Shown here piece after piece: positions 53,750-62,901 of a stretch of DNA of 64,000 nucleotides (position 1 is the first letter of the stretch; every line of letters begins with the position of its first letter). The DNA is from Anaerolineae bacterium (GTDB taxonomy: Bacteria > Chloroflexota > Anaerolineae > Anaerolineales > Villigracilaceae). The position numbers and the translations under genes were made by a program. The stretch spans positions 1-64,000 of the forward strand of contig QEXW01000115.1 of assembly GCA_003130845.1 (NCBI GenBank), given 5' to 3'. Under the pieces are notes generated by a model. It was not told where the DNA came from. It did no database searches and saw nothing but the letters and a program-made list of their open reading frames with translations.

Positions 53750-54679
53750 ATGATGAATATTGAACCTGCTAAAATCGCCCTACCCCGTTCAATTCAAGAA
53801 GCAACAGAAAACTATCGCGCGAAACTCGCTATTGGGACAGAACGTACATGCGCCTGCCCCCCCAATCATTTAAATTGCTTATCCGCAAAAGAGTGGTTAA
53901 AGAGCCAAATTGGGGTTTGGCAATTTTTCTATGAAGGCAGAGATATTCGCGACAAAAATCTGCATCCTGCAACTTTTCCTATTTCTTTGGCAAAAAAAGT
54001 AATAAGCCTTTTTACTCACGAAGGCGAACTCGTTTTAGACCCATTTGTAGGAAGTGGTACTACTCTCGTAGCCGCTCAAGATTTGAATCGAAATGCAGTT
54101 GGTTTTGATTTGCAAGAGAAATATATTCAACTGTGCGTTAGGAGATTGGCGAGCAACAACTTGTTTAATCAAGCGCAACAAGTAGCCATTCAAGATGATG
54201 CTTTGCATATTCCCAATTATTTGGAACCAAATTCAGTGAGTTTGATTTGGACTTCTCCCCCCTATGCAAATTTGCTGAATAGGAAGCGGAAAAATAAATC
54301 ACGTCGAGAGAGAAATAACGAGCAACTACACAAAATAGAACAATATTCTCAAGACCCCCGCGATTTGGGAACGATGCCTTTGGAAGACTACACAAACGCA
54401 ATTGGAGATATTTTTGAAAAATTGCTGCCGTTGCTTCGCCCCAAAGGTCATTGCGTAATCAACGTTCCTGATATGTGGTGGGAAAACGAACGAATAACCA
54501 TTCATGTAGCGTTGGTTAACGAATTGCGACAGCGCGGCTACGAACTTCGAAATACGATTATTTGGGATAGAACAAATATCGTAAATAAAGTTGGGATTTT
54601 TGGTTACCCCAGCAATTATATAACGATGGGTACCACCTTTGAATATTTACTTGACTTTTGGAGACCTCCCGAGTCATGA
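53750..54679 (+). CDS. Type II DNA methyltransferase (probable N4-cytosine)
   Basis: 309 residues. SAM motif DPFVGSGTT (97-105) comes early, preceded by HPATFPISLAKKVI, and the catalytic TSPPYANL (SPPY, 169-172) comes after it; SPPY is usual for m4C or m6A enzymes. In m4C enzymes of the beta class the order is the reverse, so this one is circularly arranged. It shares a 4-bp overlap with the restriction enzyme gene. GGAGG lies 7 nt before the ATG. The gene is AT-rich and has different codon use from the neighbours, a sign of transfer. Confidence 0.9.
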   Translation: MMNIEPAKIALPRSIQEATENYRAKLAIGTERTCACPPNHLNCLSAKEWLKSQIGVWQFFYEGRDIRDKNLHPATFPISLAKKVISLFTHEGELVLDPFVGSGTTLVAAQDLNRNAVGFDLQEKYIQLCVRRLASNNLFNQAQQVAIQDDALHIPNYLEPNSVSLIWTSPPYANLLNRKRKNKSRRERNNEQLHKIEQYSQDPRDLGTMPLEDYTNAIGDIFEKLLPLLRPKGHCVINVPDMWWENERITIHVALVNELRQRGYELRNTIIWDRTNIVNKVGIFGYPSNYITMGTTFEYLLDFWRPPES

Positions 54680-55461
54680 AAACATACACTAAAGAATCGC
54701 TGATTAGTGCCTTGAAGGATATTAGGGCGCGGGGCTGGATACCTAATGCTCGCCCGGGGAATGCTGGCGGTGTTGGAAACACACTTGAAGATTTGCTTGG
54801 GCTTCAAGAAAACAATTTGCCTATTCCAAACGCTTCTGAATGGGAACTAAAGTGTCAGAGGGTAGAAACATCTGCCTTAACAACACTTTTTCATATGGAG
54901 CCTTCTCCAAGGGCGTTAAAATTTGTACCAAATATTCTTCTTCCTAGGTATGGCTGGAAACATGAACTTGCAGGTACAAAATACCCACCTGATGAAATGA
55001 GTTTTCGCCAAACCATTCATGGATTGGAAAGAAGTGACAGGGGATTTATGGTGCAAATTGACAAAGCCAATCGCAAAGTCTTGATTTCCTTTGACGCTCG
55101 CGCGGTTGATCCACGTCATTCAGATTGGTTGGATTCGGTCAAAAAACGTGTCGGATTAGGTGAATTGGACCCTCAACCATACTGGGGTTTTGACGACCTT
55201 GAACACAAAGCAGGTACAAAACTCCTGAATGCTTTTTATGTTCAAGCAGAAGCAAAAAAAGAAGGGGACAAGGAATTTTTCTATTACAACCACATATTGA
55301 TTCTGCGCGGTTTCAGTATTGATAAATTCATACAGGCTATCGTTGATGGAGACGTGCTTGTAGATTTTGACGCACGCGCAGGTCACAATCATGGCACGAA
55401 ATTCAGGTTGCGTCAAAATGCACGTCCAAAGTTATATTCAGATATTCAGGAAATTATGTAA
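54676..55461 (+). CDS. Type II restriction endonuclease, MvaI/BcnI-like
   Basis: 261 residues. The segment GGVGNTLEDLLGLQEN followed by a W-E-L-K (about 56-59) matches the MvaI/BcnI family, monomeric type II enzymes that cut CCWGG or CCSGG. The late DFDARAGHNHGTKFRLR segment is also typical. By this family the site is probably of the CC(N)GG type and the neighbouring m4C-type methyltransferase protects it; neither is proven. The ATG overlaps the methyltransferase stop (ATGA). AT-rich. Confidence 0.82.
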   Translation: MKTYTKESLISALKDIRARGWIPNARPGNAGGVGNTLEDLLGLQENNLPIPNASEWELKCQRVETSALTTLFHMEPSPRALKFVPNILLPRYGWKHELAGTKYPPDEMSFRQTIHGLERSDRGFMVQIDKANRKVLISFDARAVDPRHSDWLDSVKKRVGLGELDPQPYWGFDDLEHKAGTKLLNAFYVQAEAKKEGDKEFFYYNHILILRGFSIDKFIQAIVDGDVLVDFDARAGHNHGTKFRLRQNARPKLYSDIQEIM

Positions 55462-55492
55462 CGAAGATAGTTTCTAGTTTCAGAATTTCTGC

Positions 55493-55520
55493 TTGTCTTT
55501 CCATTTGTTTTTCATATAAA
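55493..55520 (+). promoter_or_regulatory. trmD promoter, leaderless
   Basis: -35 TTGTCT (55493-55498), 16-bp spacer, -10 TATAAA (55515-55520), 8 nt before the ATG; no ribosome site. Confidence 0.75.
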
Positions 55521-55528
55521 ATCATAGC

Positions 55529-56266
55529 ATGCGCTTTGATGTCTTTACCCTGTTGCCAGAAGTGTTCCCCCCCTATTTGCAGGTCAGCATATTACAAAAA
55601 GCCGCAGCCCGAGGTTTGGTCTCTTTTCACGTTCATAATATTCGCGATTACACTCATGATAAACATCATACCACCGATGATGCGCCTTATGGAGGGGGCG
55701 GCGGGATGGTGATGAAGCCGGAGCCGGTTTTTGAGGCGGTCGAAAGTGTGCTTGGGGCGCCGCCTGTCTGCCCGGTTATCCTGCTCACGCCCCAGGGGCG
55801 GCTCTTCAACCAGAAAGTAGCACAAGAACTCGTCCTTTATGAACGCATCGCCCTGATTTGCGGACGGTATGAGGGGTTTGATGAGCGCATTCGAGAACAT
55901 TTGGCGACGGATGAGATTTCAATTGGCGATTATGTGCTCACCGGCGGCGAACTGCCGGCTTTGATTTTGATAGATGCAATTAGTCGGCTGATACCGGGTG
56001 TGCTAGGTGACCCAACGGGGGCGGAAGACGACTCCCACGCTTCGGGCTTGCTCGAATACCCCCATTACACCCGTCCGCCTGACTTTCGCGGCTGGAAGGT
56101 TCCTGAGGTGCTGCTGAGTGGTGACCACGCCAAAATTGTCCGCTGGCGGCGTGAACAGTCCTTACGTCGCACCTTGGCTCGACGCCCCGAAATGCTCCAT
56201 GCCGCCGAACTCACCGAAGAAGACCAAAAATTGCTGGCTGTTCTGCGCAAGAAAGAAGCAGAGTAA
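55529..56266 (+). CDS. trmD: tRNA (guanine37-N1)-methyltransferase
   Basis: 245 residues, full length. It methylates G37 of tRNAs with SAM and prevents frameshifting. Signatures: [32 protein letters not shown] and the knot region [21 protein letters not shown]. In most bacteria trmD lies with rpsP, rimM and rplS; here it stands alone after the restriction-modification genes, so the ribosomal partners are elsewhere. Probably leaderless. Confidence 0.97.
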   Translation: MRFDVFTLLPEVFPPYLQVSILQKAAARGLVSFHVHNIRDYTHDKHHTTDDAPYGGGGGMVMKPEPVFEAVESVLGAPPVCPVILLTPQGRLFNQKVAQELVLYERIALICGRYEGFDERIREHLATDEISIGDYVLTGGELPALILIDAISRLIPGVLGDPTGAEDDSHASGLLEYPHYTRPPDFRGWKVPEVLLSGDHAKIVRWRREQSLRRTLARRPEMLHAAELTEEDQKLLAVLRKKEAE

Positions 56267-56298
56267 ACGATTGTTCCGGTTTCTCAAAAGGAGTGCTC

Positions 56299-57552
56299 AT
56301 GAAATTTAACTATGGCAAAATTTTTCTGCTCGGCTTTGGCTTCTTTGGGGTGAGCGTGATTTGGAGCGTGTATAACGCCTTTGTGCCGCTTTTCCTGGCC
56401 AACAAGTTCGGGTTAGCCCCAGCAGTGGTTGGCTTTTTTATGACACTGGATAATATTGCTGCGCTGTTCATTCAGCCGCCGGTGGGTGCCTGGTCTGACC
56501 GGTTGCGCACTCCGCTTGGGCGTCGTATGCCGTTTATCCTAATCGGTGCTCCGCTGGGCGCGCTGGTGTTTGGCCTGATTCCGCTGGCAGCCATTTTGCC
56601 GCTGTTTGTGGCCTGCACCGTGACGCTCTTGCTGAGCATGGCCTTGTGGCGCACGCCGGTGGTGGCGCTTATGCCCGATATTACCCCTTCGCAATATCGT
56701 TCACAAGCCAATGGCATCATCAACTTTATGGGTGGGGTGGGCGCAATTATTGCCTTTCTGGTTGGCGGCACACTCTATAAGTCCAACCCGGCCTTTCCGT
56801 TTTGGATGGGGTCGGCCTTGGTCTTGGTGGCTGTTTTGTTGTTGTTCATCTTCATCAAAGAACCGCAGGAATATGAAGTCACAGAACACCGCCCAGCGTT
56901 GCTTGAGAGTTTGCGTGAAGTGCTGATGGATAAAGATAAGAGTGCTTTGCGTTTGTTCTTGGCAATTTTCTTCTGGTTTGTTGGATATAACGCCATCGAG
57001 GCCTTCTTTACCCTGTATGCTGTCAATCACTTGGGGTTAAGTGAGGGAGATGGCGCCGGGTTGTTGGGCCATCTCTCGTTGTTTTTCGTTTTGTTTGCGT
57101 TGGTTTCTGGGTTTATTGGAGCCCGGCTTGGTCGGCGGTTGACGATTTCCCTGGGTGTTACCTTGTTAGGCGCGCTGATTCTGACCATTTTTCTGCTGCC
57201 GGCCAGCACCTTGGCTGCACCGCTGGCCAAATTGCCCGTGCTTGGCACGGTGCGCGTCATCAGCTTGTTCTTGATGGGGGCAGGGATTGCTTGGGCGCTG
57301 ATTAATATTAACTCCTTGCCAATGGTGGTGGACATGGTTGAAAACGCCCGCATTGGTACCTATACAGGCTTGTATTATCTTTTTTCTACGTTGGCGGCGA
57401 TTGCCGGCCCCAATATCAACGGCTGGGTGATTCAACTCAACAACGAAAACTATAACACAGTGATGATGGTTGCTCCGTTGTTTATGGCACTCGCGTTGTT
57501 GATGATGCTGGGTGTGCAGCGAGGCGAAGCCAAAGCCGCTCAGGCATCCTAA
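56299..57552 (+). CDS. MFS/GPH-type transporter, SLC45-like
   Basis: 417 residues, 12 membrane helices. The loop 2-3 motif GAWSDRLRTPLGRRMPFILIGAP is that of the sucrose-type (SLC45-like) and GPH sugar carriers. Substrate probably a sugar or glycoside, not proven. AAGGAG lies 5 nt before the ATG at 56299; the GTG at 56293 sits in the ribosome site. No terminator is seen before the BMP promoter. Confidence 0.88.
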   Translation: MKFNYGKIFLLGFGFFGVSVIWSVYNAFVPLFLANKFGLAPAVVGFFMTLDNIAALFIQPPVGAWSDRLRTPLGRRMPFILIGAPLGALVFGLIPLAAILPLFVACTVTLLLSMALWRTPVVALMPDITPSQYRSQANGIINFMGGVGAIIAFLVGGTLYKSNPAFPFWMGSALVLVAVLLLFIFIKEPQEYEVTEHRPALLESLREVLMDKDKSALRLFLAIFFWFVGYNAIEAFFTLYAVNHLGLSEGDGAGLLGHLSLFFVLFALVSGFIGARLGRRLTISLGVTLLGALILTIFLLPASTLAAPLAKLPVLGTVRVISLFLMGAGIAWALININSLPMVVDMVENARIGTYTGLYYLFSTLAAIAGPNINGWVIQLNNENYNTVMMVAPLFMALALLMMLGVQRGEAKAAQAS

Positions 57553-57562
57553 ATCTTTCACC

Positions 57563-57591
57563 TTGCCGAAAGGTTCGAGAGGCTGTATACT
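57563..57591 (+). promoter_or_regulatory. Promoter of the BMP nucleoside ABC operon
   Basis: -35 TTGCCG (57563-57568), 17-bp spacer, -10 TATACT (57586-57591). Confidence 0.85.
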
Positions 57592-57603
57592 TTTACCAGC
57601 GCT

Positions 57604-57619
57604 CGTGATGTTTATCACG
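57604..57619. promoter_or_regulatory. Palindromic operator in the BMP leader
   Basis: CGTGAT-GTTT-ATCACG, a perfect 6+6 inverted repeat about 12 bp after the -10 box, where a bound repressor would block the start of transcription. Confidence 0.6.
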
Positions 57620-57652
57620 GCAGACATTCTATTCTTTCAAGAGGAGAAGAAT

Positions 57653-58702
57653 ATGAAGAAATTCTATGCAGTACTGGTAGCCTTGCTGATTGCGGCAATG
57701 CTGCTCCCGGCCTGTGGCCCGACGGGACCGGAGTGCGCCAAGCCCGATGTGTTCTGCGTGGGTGTTGTGACGGATGTCGGCAAAATTGACGACAAGTCCT
57801 TCAACCAATCCGCATGGGAAGGCGTGAAATTGGCCGAAAAAGAGCTGGGCGCCAAAGTGCAATATATCGAAACTACCGATGCCAAGGACTATGACAAAAA
57901 CATCGCTACCTTTGCAGATGAAGGTTACGATGTGATTGTGACCGTTGGCTTTGCGTTGGGTGAAGCGACTGTGGCGGCTGCCAAGAAGTATCCCAACACC
58001 AAGTTCATCGGTGTGGACCAGTTCCAAGCGGAAGTGACGCCGGGCGTGGCTGGTCTCATCTTCCCTGAAGACCAGGCTGGCTTTTTGGTAGGTGCCTTGG
58101 CTGCCCAAATGACCAAGACCGGCAAAATCGGTGGTGTATTCGGCACCGATGTCGTTCCGCCCGTCTGGCGCTTTGGTGAAGGCTATTGCGCGGGCGCCAA
58201 GTACATCAAGCCCGACATTGAGCTCTTCATCGTCTATCACAGCGATGTTGGCTTTGACAAAACCTTCACCGATCCGGAATGGGGTTCGGCTACGGCTAAA
58301 TCCATGATTGAAAAAGGCGCTGACATCATCTTCGGCGGTGGCGGCAAGACCGGTAACGGTGCGGTCATCGGCGCGGTGGAAGCCGGCGCTTTGGCCATCG
58401 GCGTGGATACTGACCAGTATTACACCCTGCCCGAAGCCCAAAAAGGCCTGCTCTCCAGCGCCATGAAGCTGATTACTCCAGGCGTGTTTGAGCTGATTAA
58501 GCTGGCCAAAGAAGGCAAATTCCCCGATGGCAACTATGTTGGTGATGCAGCCTTTGCGCCGTACCACGACCTGGATAGCCAAGTTCCTGCCGAAGTCAAG
58601 GCCAAGATGGAAGAAATCAACAAGGCCTTGCTCGATGGCACCCTGCAGACCAACGTCACCCCGGCCAAAACCGAAGACGGCAAAGGCTTCTGCACTCCCT
58701 AA
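57653..58702 (+). CDS. BMP family nucleoside-binding lipoprotein
   Basis: 349 residues. Lipoprotein signal with C21 (LLPACGPTG). The mature protein is a typical BMP/PnrA-like binding protein: GVVTDVGKIDDKSFNQSAWEG, TVGFALGEATVAAAKKYP, and FGGGGKTGNGAVIGAVE. These proteins bind purine nucleosides for an ABC importer. GAGGAGAAG lies before the ATG. It is the first gene of the operon, and a hairpin after it can make it more abundant than the permease parts. Confidence 0.95.
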   Translation: MKKFYAVLVALLIAAMLLPACGPTGPECAKPDVFCVGVVTDVGKIDDKSFNQSAWEGVKLAEKELGAKVQYIETTDAKDYDKNIATFADEGYDVIVTVGFALGEATVAAAKKYPNTKFIGVDQFQAEVTPGVAGLIFPEDQAGFLVGALAAQMTKTGKIGGVFGTDVVPPVWRFGEGYCAGAKYIKPDIELFIVYHSDVGFDKTFTDPEWGSATAKSMIEKGADIIFGGGGKTGNGAVIGAVEAGALAIGVDTDQYYTLPEAQKGLLSSAMKLITPGVFELIKLAKEGKFPDGNYVGDAAFAPYHDLDSQVPAEVKAKMEEINKALLDGTLQTNVTPAKTEDGKGFCTP

Positions 58703-58724
58703 TTCTGCTCAAAGGAAACCCCAA

Positions 58725-58760
58725 AAGGGGAAAGAGGTAAATCCTCTTTCCCCTTTGTTG
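58725..58760 (+). terminator. Hairpin terminator between bmp and the permease genes
   Basis: GGGGAAAGAGG-TAAAT-CCTCTTTCCCC followed by TTTGTTG. A TATAAT at 58762-58767 just downstream may give extra transcription of the permeases. Confidence 0.85.
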
Positions 58761-58799
58761 TTATAATCGGGTCAAACTCTTTTTTCCATGGAGAACGCG

Positions 58800-59933
58800 A
58801 TGCAGACGGTGGATGATAGGAAATCTCAATCTGGCTGGCAGCAGGTGCTTCGCTCTGCATTCAATGCCATGTTGGTACCATTTTTGGCAATTTTCACTGC
58901 TGTTGTGGTAGGCGGGGTGATTATTGCGCTGGCGGGCGGCAATCCTTGGGCGGCGTATCTTGGTTTGGCACAAGGCGCATTTGGCTCGGCCCGTGCCTGG
59001 AGCGAAACCTTCGTATGGGCGACACCCTACATTTTTGCTGGGTTGGCGGTGGCACTGGCGTTTAAGGGTGGCCTGTTCAACATCGGCGCAGAGGGGCAAC
59101 TGGCCTTTGGGGCGGTGGCTACAGCCTGGGTGGGCTATGCCTTGCCAGAAATCTTAGGGATTGAAATTCCTGGTATCTTGCACTTGCCTTTGGCGATTGG
59201 TGCGGGCATTCTGGCTGGGGCAATCTGGGCCGCCATTCCGGGCGCGCTGAAAGCCTATGCGGGTGGGCACGAAGTGATTAATACCATCATGATGAACTAC
59301 ATCGCCCTCAACATCACAAGTTACCTGCTCAATGGCCCGATGAAGGACAAAAACCCGCTTAACGTGATTGCGCGCACTCCTGAAATTGCGGAAGGCGCGC
59401 GCTTGCCGGTTATCTTTGAGGGCCTGCGCGTGCATTGGGGCTTTCCCTTGGCCTTATTGGTGGCACTAGGCGTTTGGTATCTCTTGTGGAAAACGACCCT
59501 CGGCTTTGAAATTCGCACCGTTGGCGCCAACCCCGATGCAGCGAAATATGCTGGCATCAACTTTCGGCGGGTGATTATTGTGACTATGGCGCTCTCTGGT
59601 TTGTTGGCAGGGATGGCCGGCGCAGTGGAGGTGACCGGTCTAAACTATCGGCATGAATTGGGCTTTTCGATTGGTTACGGCTTTGATGCGATTGCCATTG
59701 CCTTGCTCGGTAAGACGCATCCGTTGGGGGTGGTGCTGGCTTCTATTCTGTTCGCCGGCATGCGCAATGGTGCAACCCGCATGCAGTTTCTGACGCAAAT
59801 TCCGGTAGATATTATCTCGGTGATTCAATCGCTCATTCTGCTCTTTGTGGCGGCAGATGCCATCATTCGCTATCTCTATCGCATCAAAGCCAAAGAAGAC
59901 CGCCTGGTTTTGACGCGTGGTTGGCGGGGTTAG
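58800..59933 (+). CDS. Nucleoside ABC transporter permease 1
   Basis: 377 residues, about nine to ten membrane helices of the BPD_transp_2 family, with ALAFKGGLFNIGAEGQLAFGA and VNTIMMNYIALN as family landmarks and RTVGANPDAAKYAGINFRR as the coupling helix for the ATPase. It forms half of the channel for nucleosides bound by the BMP lipoprotein. GGAG 6 nt before ATG 58800 sets the start (ATG 58788 overlaps that site). Followed after 9 nt by the second permease. Confidence 0.93.
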   Translation: MQTVDDRKSQSGWQQVLRSAFNAMLVPFLAIFTAVVVGGVIIALAGGNPWAAYLGLAQGAFGSARAWSETFVWATPYIFAGLAVALAFKGGLFNIGAEGQLAFGAVATAWVGYALPEILGIEIPGILHLPLAIGAGILAGAIWAAIPGALKAYAGGHEVINTIMMNYIALNITSYLLNGPMKDKNPLNVIARTPEIAEGARLPVIFEGLRVHWGFPLALLVALGVWYLLWKTTLGFEIRTVGANPDAAKYAGINFRRVIIVTMALSGLLAGMAGAVEVTGLNYRHELGFSIGYGFDAIAIALLGKTHPLGVVLASILFAGMRNGATRMQFLTQIPVDIISVIQSLILLFVAADAIIRYLYRIKAKEDRLVLTRGWRG

Positions 59934-59942
59934 GAGGCACTC

Positions 59943-61046
59943 ATGGATTGGCGTCGTTTCAGTTTCATTGGCTTCATTATTGTTTTCTTGTTTACCGTTG
60001 TCGTGCTGATTGGTGGCAGCCGAGTTTCTCCTACCATTATCATTTCCAGTATGTTGACCACCACCATCGCTGTTGCCACTCCGCTCACCCTGGGCGCGCT
60101 GTCTGGCGTGTTTTGTGAACGCGCAGGTGTGGTAAACATCGGTATTGAAGGGATGATGCTGGCGGCGGCCTTTTTTGGCTGGCTGGCGGCAATTTACATG
60201 AACACCATCTTCAAATTTGACCCCAGCATTAGTCTGTGGACAGGGGTATTGGTGGCAATTCTCACCGGCGGCTTGTTTGCCTTGTTGCATGCTTGGCTTT
60301 CGATTACGTTCAAAGTGGACCAAATTATTGGCGGCACCGTTATCAATATTCTCGCGGTGGGCATTACCGGTTTTCTCAATCGGCAAATGTTCTTTGGCGA
60401 GGGCAGCATTTTTGGCGGCAATGTGCCACACGCCCCCGGTCTTTTGCCCTCGCTTTCTAAATGGCTGACGCCTTTGTGTGGTGGCCCACAAGGCTGTTTA
60501 GGGTTACCCACCCTTATTCAGGGAACCTTCTTAGACCAAAAACCAGTAGCGATTGCCGCGATTGTTTTGGTCTTCGTTGCGCACTATGTGCTATTCAACA
60601 CCCGTTGGGGATTGCGTACGCGTGCGGTGGGTGAGCACCCCAAGGCTGCCGATACGGTCGGCATCAACGTGTACCGCACGCGCTATATCAACGTAGTGCT
60701 GGGAGGGATGCTGGCTGGCTTGGCAGGTGCCTATTTCACCATCGAATCCGTGCCTTCTTTTGAGCCGTTGATGACCAATGGACGCGGTTTCATCTCTTTG
60801 GCGGCTATGATTTTTGGCAACTGGACACCCTTTGGGGCTTGGGCTGCTGCGCTGGTCTTCGGCGCTTCGCAAGCCTTGCAAATTAATCTCCAATTCTTCC
60901 GCGATGCCATTCCACCCAACTGGGCCTTCCTACAACATGCATATATCGTGGGGCTGGCTCCGTATGTTCTGACCATGCTCATTCTGACCGGTATCATCGG
61001 CAAAACCACACCGCCTGCCGCTGATGGTCAGCCATACGAAAAATAA
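59943..61046 (+). CDS. Nucleoside ABC transporter permease 2
   Basis: 367 residues, about nine membrane helices. Landmarks: GALSGVFCERAGVVNIGIEGMMLAAA and the coupling helix TRAVGEHPKAADTVGINVYRTR. Pairs with permease 1 as a heterodimer, as in the YufP-YufQ or PnrDE systems. AGGAGG 5 nt before the ATG. Confidence 0.93.
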   Translation: MDWRRFSFIGFIIVFLFTVVVLIGGSRVSPTIIISSMLTTTIAVATPLTLGALSGVFCERAGVVNIGIEGMMLAAAFFGWLAAIYMNTIFKFDPSISLWTGVLVAILTGGLFALLHAWLSITFKVDQIIGGTVINILAVGITGFLNRQMFFGEGSIFGGNVPHAPGLLPSLSKWLTPLCGGPQGCLGLPTLIQGTFLDQKPVAIAAIVLVFVAHYVLFNTRWGLRTRAVGEHPKAADTVGINVYRTRYINVVLGGMLAGLAGAYFTIESVPSFEPLMTNGRGFISLAAMIFGNWTPFGAWAAALVFGASQALQINLQFFRDAIPPNWAFLQHAYIVGLAPYVLTMLILTGIIGKTTPPAADGQPYEK

Positions 61047-61057
61047 GGAGGCCTGCC

Positions 61058-62608
61058 ATGTCTCAAGCACCCATTGTTCTCGAAGCGCGCGGTATTACCA
61101 AGCAGTTTCCCGGCGTTTTAGCCAACGACCATGTGGATTTCGACTTGCGGCAAGGTGAAGTTCATGCTCTGTTAGGAGAAAATGGCGCAGGCAAATCCAC
61201 GCTGATGAACATTTTGTATGGCCTGTATCAGGCCGATGCAGGCGAAATTCGTGTGAATGGCAATGTACTGACGCTCAACTCGCCGCGTGATGCCATTGAA
61301 CATGGAATTGGCATGGTACATCAACACTTCATGCTGATTCCGGTCTTCACCGTCACCGAAAACATCATGCTTGGCGCAGAGACTGACCATCGCTCCCTCA
61401 AGAGCCAGTCTCCACTTGTCAAACTCGACCGCAAACAAGTCTCGCAAATTGTGCGCGATTTTTCGCATCAATACGGGTTGGATGTAGACCCTGACGCTAT
61501 CGTGGGTGACCTGCCGGTTGGTGTGCAGCAACGGGTAGAAATCGTCAAGGCGCTCTATCGCAAAGCCAATATTCTGATTTTGGATGAACCAACCGCTGTG
61601 CTGACACCACAAGAAGCCGAGGAACTGTTTCGTATCATCCGAGAATTGACGGCGCGCGGCGTTTCCGTCATCTTCATCAGCCACAAGCTTAAAGAAGTCC
61701 TGGCGATTGCCGACCGCATTACGGTGATGCGCGCCGGCCGGGTGGTGGGCGCTACCACACCTGCCCAAACCAACGAACATCAACTGGCTGCAATGATGGT
61801 TGGACGTGAAGTGATTCTCTCGGTGCAAAAAGAGCCTGCTCAACCCAAAGAAGATGTTTTGGTGGTAGAAAACCTGCGCGTGCGCGACGTGCGCGATTTG
61901 GAAGCCGTGCGGGGCGTCTCTTTCACAGTGCGCGCTGGAGAAATTTTAGGGATTGCCGGGGTGCAGGGCAATGGCCAGACTGAACTGGCGGAAGCCTTGA
62001 CCGGTTTGCGGCACATCGAGAGTGGCACGGTAAAACTGGTCGGACGCGACCTAACCAATGCCTCCCCACGCGCCTTCACCCAAACCGGCTTGGCACACAT
62101 CCCAGAAGACCGGCAACGGCATGGCTTGGTGCTAGGGTACACCATCGCCGATAACATGGTCTTGTGTGATTATTACCGTCCTCCCTTTAGCCAGCGTGGC
62201 GTGCTTCAGCACCAGGTGCTTGATGACAACGCCCGGAAGTTAATTCGCGACTTTGATGTGCGTACTCCCTCCCCTTACGTAGCAGCCGGCAAACTTTCTG
62301 GTGGCAACCAGCAAAAAGTGATTGTGGCGCGCGAGCTCAGCCGTCCTGTCAGATTGGTGATTGCCAATCAGCCTACGCGTGGCTTGGATGTCGGCTCGAT
62401 TGAGTACATTCACAAAGAAATCGTCCTCATGCGCGATCAAGGGGTAGCCGTCTTGCTGATTTCGGCTGAATTGGATGAAATCATGTCACTGTCTGACCGA
62501 ATCGCGGTCATGTATCACGGACAAATTGTGACCACGGTAGATGCCAAAGCCGTCACACGCGAACAATTGGGTCTATGGATGGCTGGCGCCCAGCCGGAAA
62601 CAGCGTAA
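61058..62608 (+). CDS. Nucleoside ABC transporter ATP-binding protein (two ATPase domains)
   Basis: 516 residues with two ATPase domains, as in the RbsA/YufO class. The N-terminal domain has Walker A GENGAGKST, VHQHFMLIPVFTV (Q-loop), LPVGVQQRVEIVKAL and LDEPTAVLTP. The C-terminal domain has the degenerate Walker A GVQGNGQTEL and the signature LSGGNQQKVIVAREL with the Asn-Gln-Pro-Thr segment in place of the Walker B end. It powers import by the two permeases. The operon order is lipoprotein, permease, permease, ATPase. Confidence 0.95.
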   Translation: MSQAPIVLEARGITKQFPGVLANDHVDFDLRQGEVHALLGENGAGKSTLMNILYGLYQADAGEIRVNGNVLTLNSPRDAIEHGIGMVHQHFMLIPVFTVTENIMLGAETDHRSLKSQSPLVKLDRKQVSQIVRDFSHQYGLDVDPDAIVGDLPVGVQQRVEIVKALYRKANILILDEPTAVLTPQEAEELFRIIRELTARGVSVIFISHKLKEVLAIADRITVMRAGRVVGATTPAQTNEHQLAAMMVGREVILSVQKEPAQPKEDVLVVENLRVRDVRDLEAVRGVSFTVRAGEILGIAGVQGNGQTELAEALTGLRHIESGTVKLVGRDLTNASPRAFTQTGLAHIPEDRQRHGLVLGYTIADNMVLCDYYRPPFSQRGVLQHQVLDDNARKLIRDFDVRTPSPYVAAGKLSGGNQQKVIVARELSRPVRLVIANQPTRGLDVGSIEYIHKEIVLMRDQGVAVLLISAELDEIMSLSDRIAVMYHGQIVTTVDAKAVTREQLGLWMAGAQPETA

Positions 62609-62662
62609 TGCCCTGCTTTAGGCACCATTTGCGGAGATTGCCTGCTCTTTTCGAACTTGAAA

Positions 62663-62696
62663 CGTCCCGAAGGCTTGTTCCAACACCTTCGGGACG
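62663..62696. terminator. Hairpin after the nucleoside ABC operon
   Basis: CGTCCCGAAGG...CCTTCGGGACG, an 11-bp stem without a T-tract; the following hairpin has one. Confidence 0.6.
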
Positions 62697-62715
62697 CTTG
62701 CATAGACTCTGAACC

Positions 62716-62742
62716 AACGGGGGATAGAAAACCCCGTTTTGT
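62716..62742 (+). terminator. Intrinsic terminator
   Basis: AACGGGG-GATAGAAAA-CCCCGTT followed by TTTG. With the previous hairpin it ends the ABC operon; the rest of 62743-62901 holds no gene. Confidence 0.75.
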
Positions 62743-62901
62743 GAAAGTTAAAATTCTTAAGAAGCGAACCGTCAAAGTGCTTTACAACAAGGAATTGGGG
62801 AAATGTGTTCAAGTCAAGCAATCGGTCAACCCGTATTTTTACAGGAAAAGCAAACACTTTGACCGGGAGTTTTCAAACATACCAAAGAGGAGAGAGATTG
62901 T

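Noticed and set aside
57629-58582. 317-codon minus-strand ORF opposite the BMP lipoprotein
   Set aside because: Shadow of a clear BMP gene; no start signals and no known fold.
59640-60491. 283-codon minus-strand ORF across the two permease genes
   Set aside because: It spans the junction of two confident plus-strand genes and is rich in His, Asn and Gln as expected for a complementary frame.
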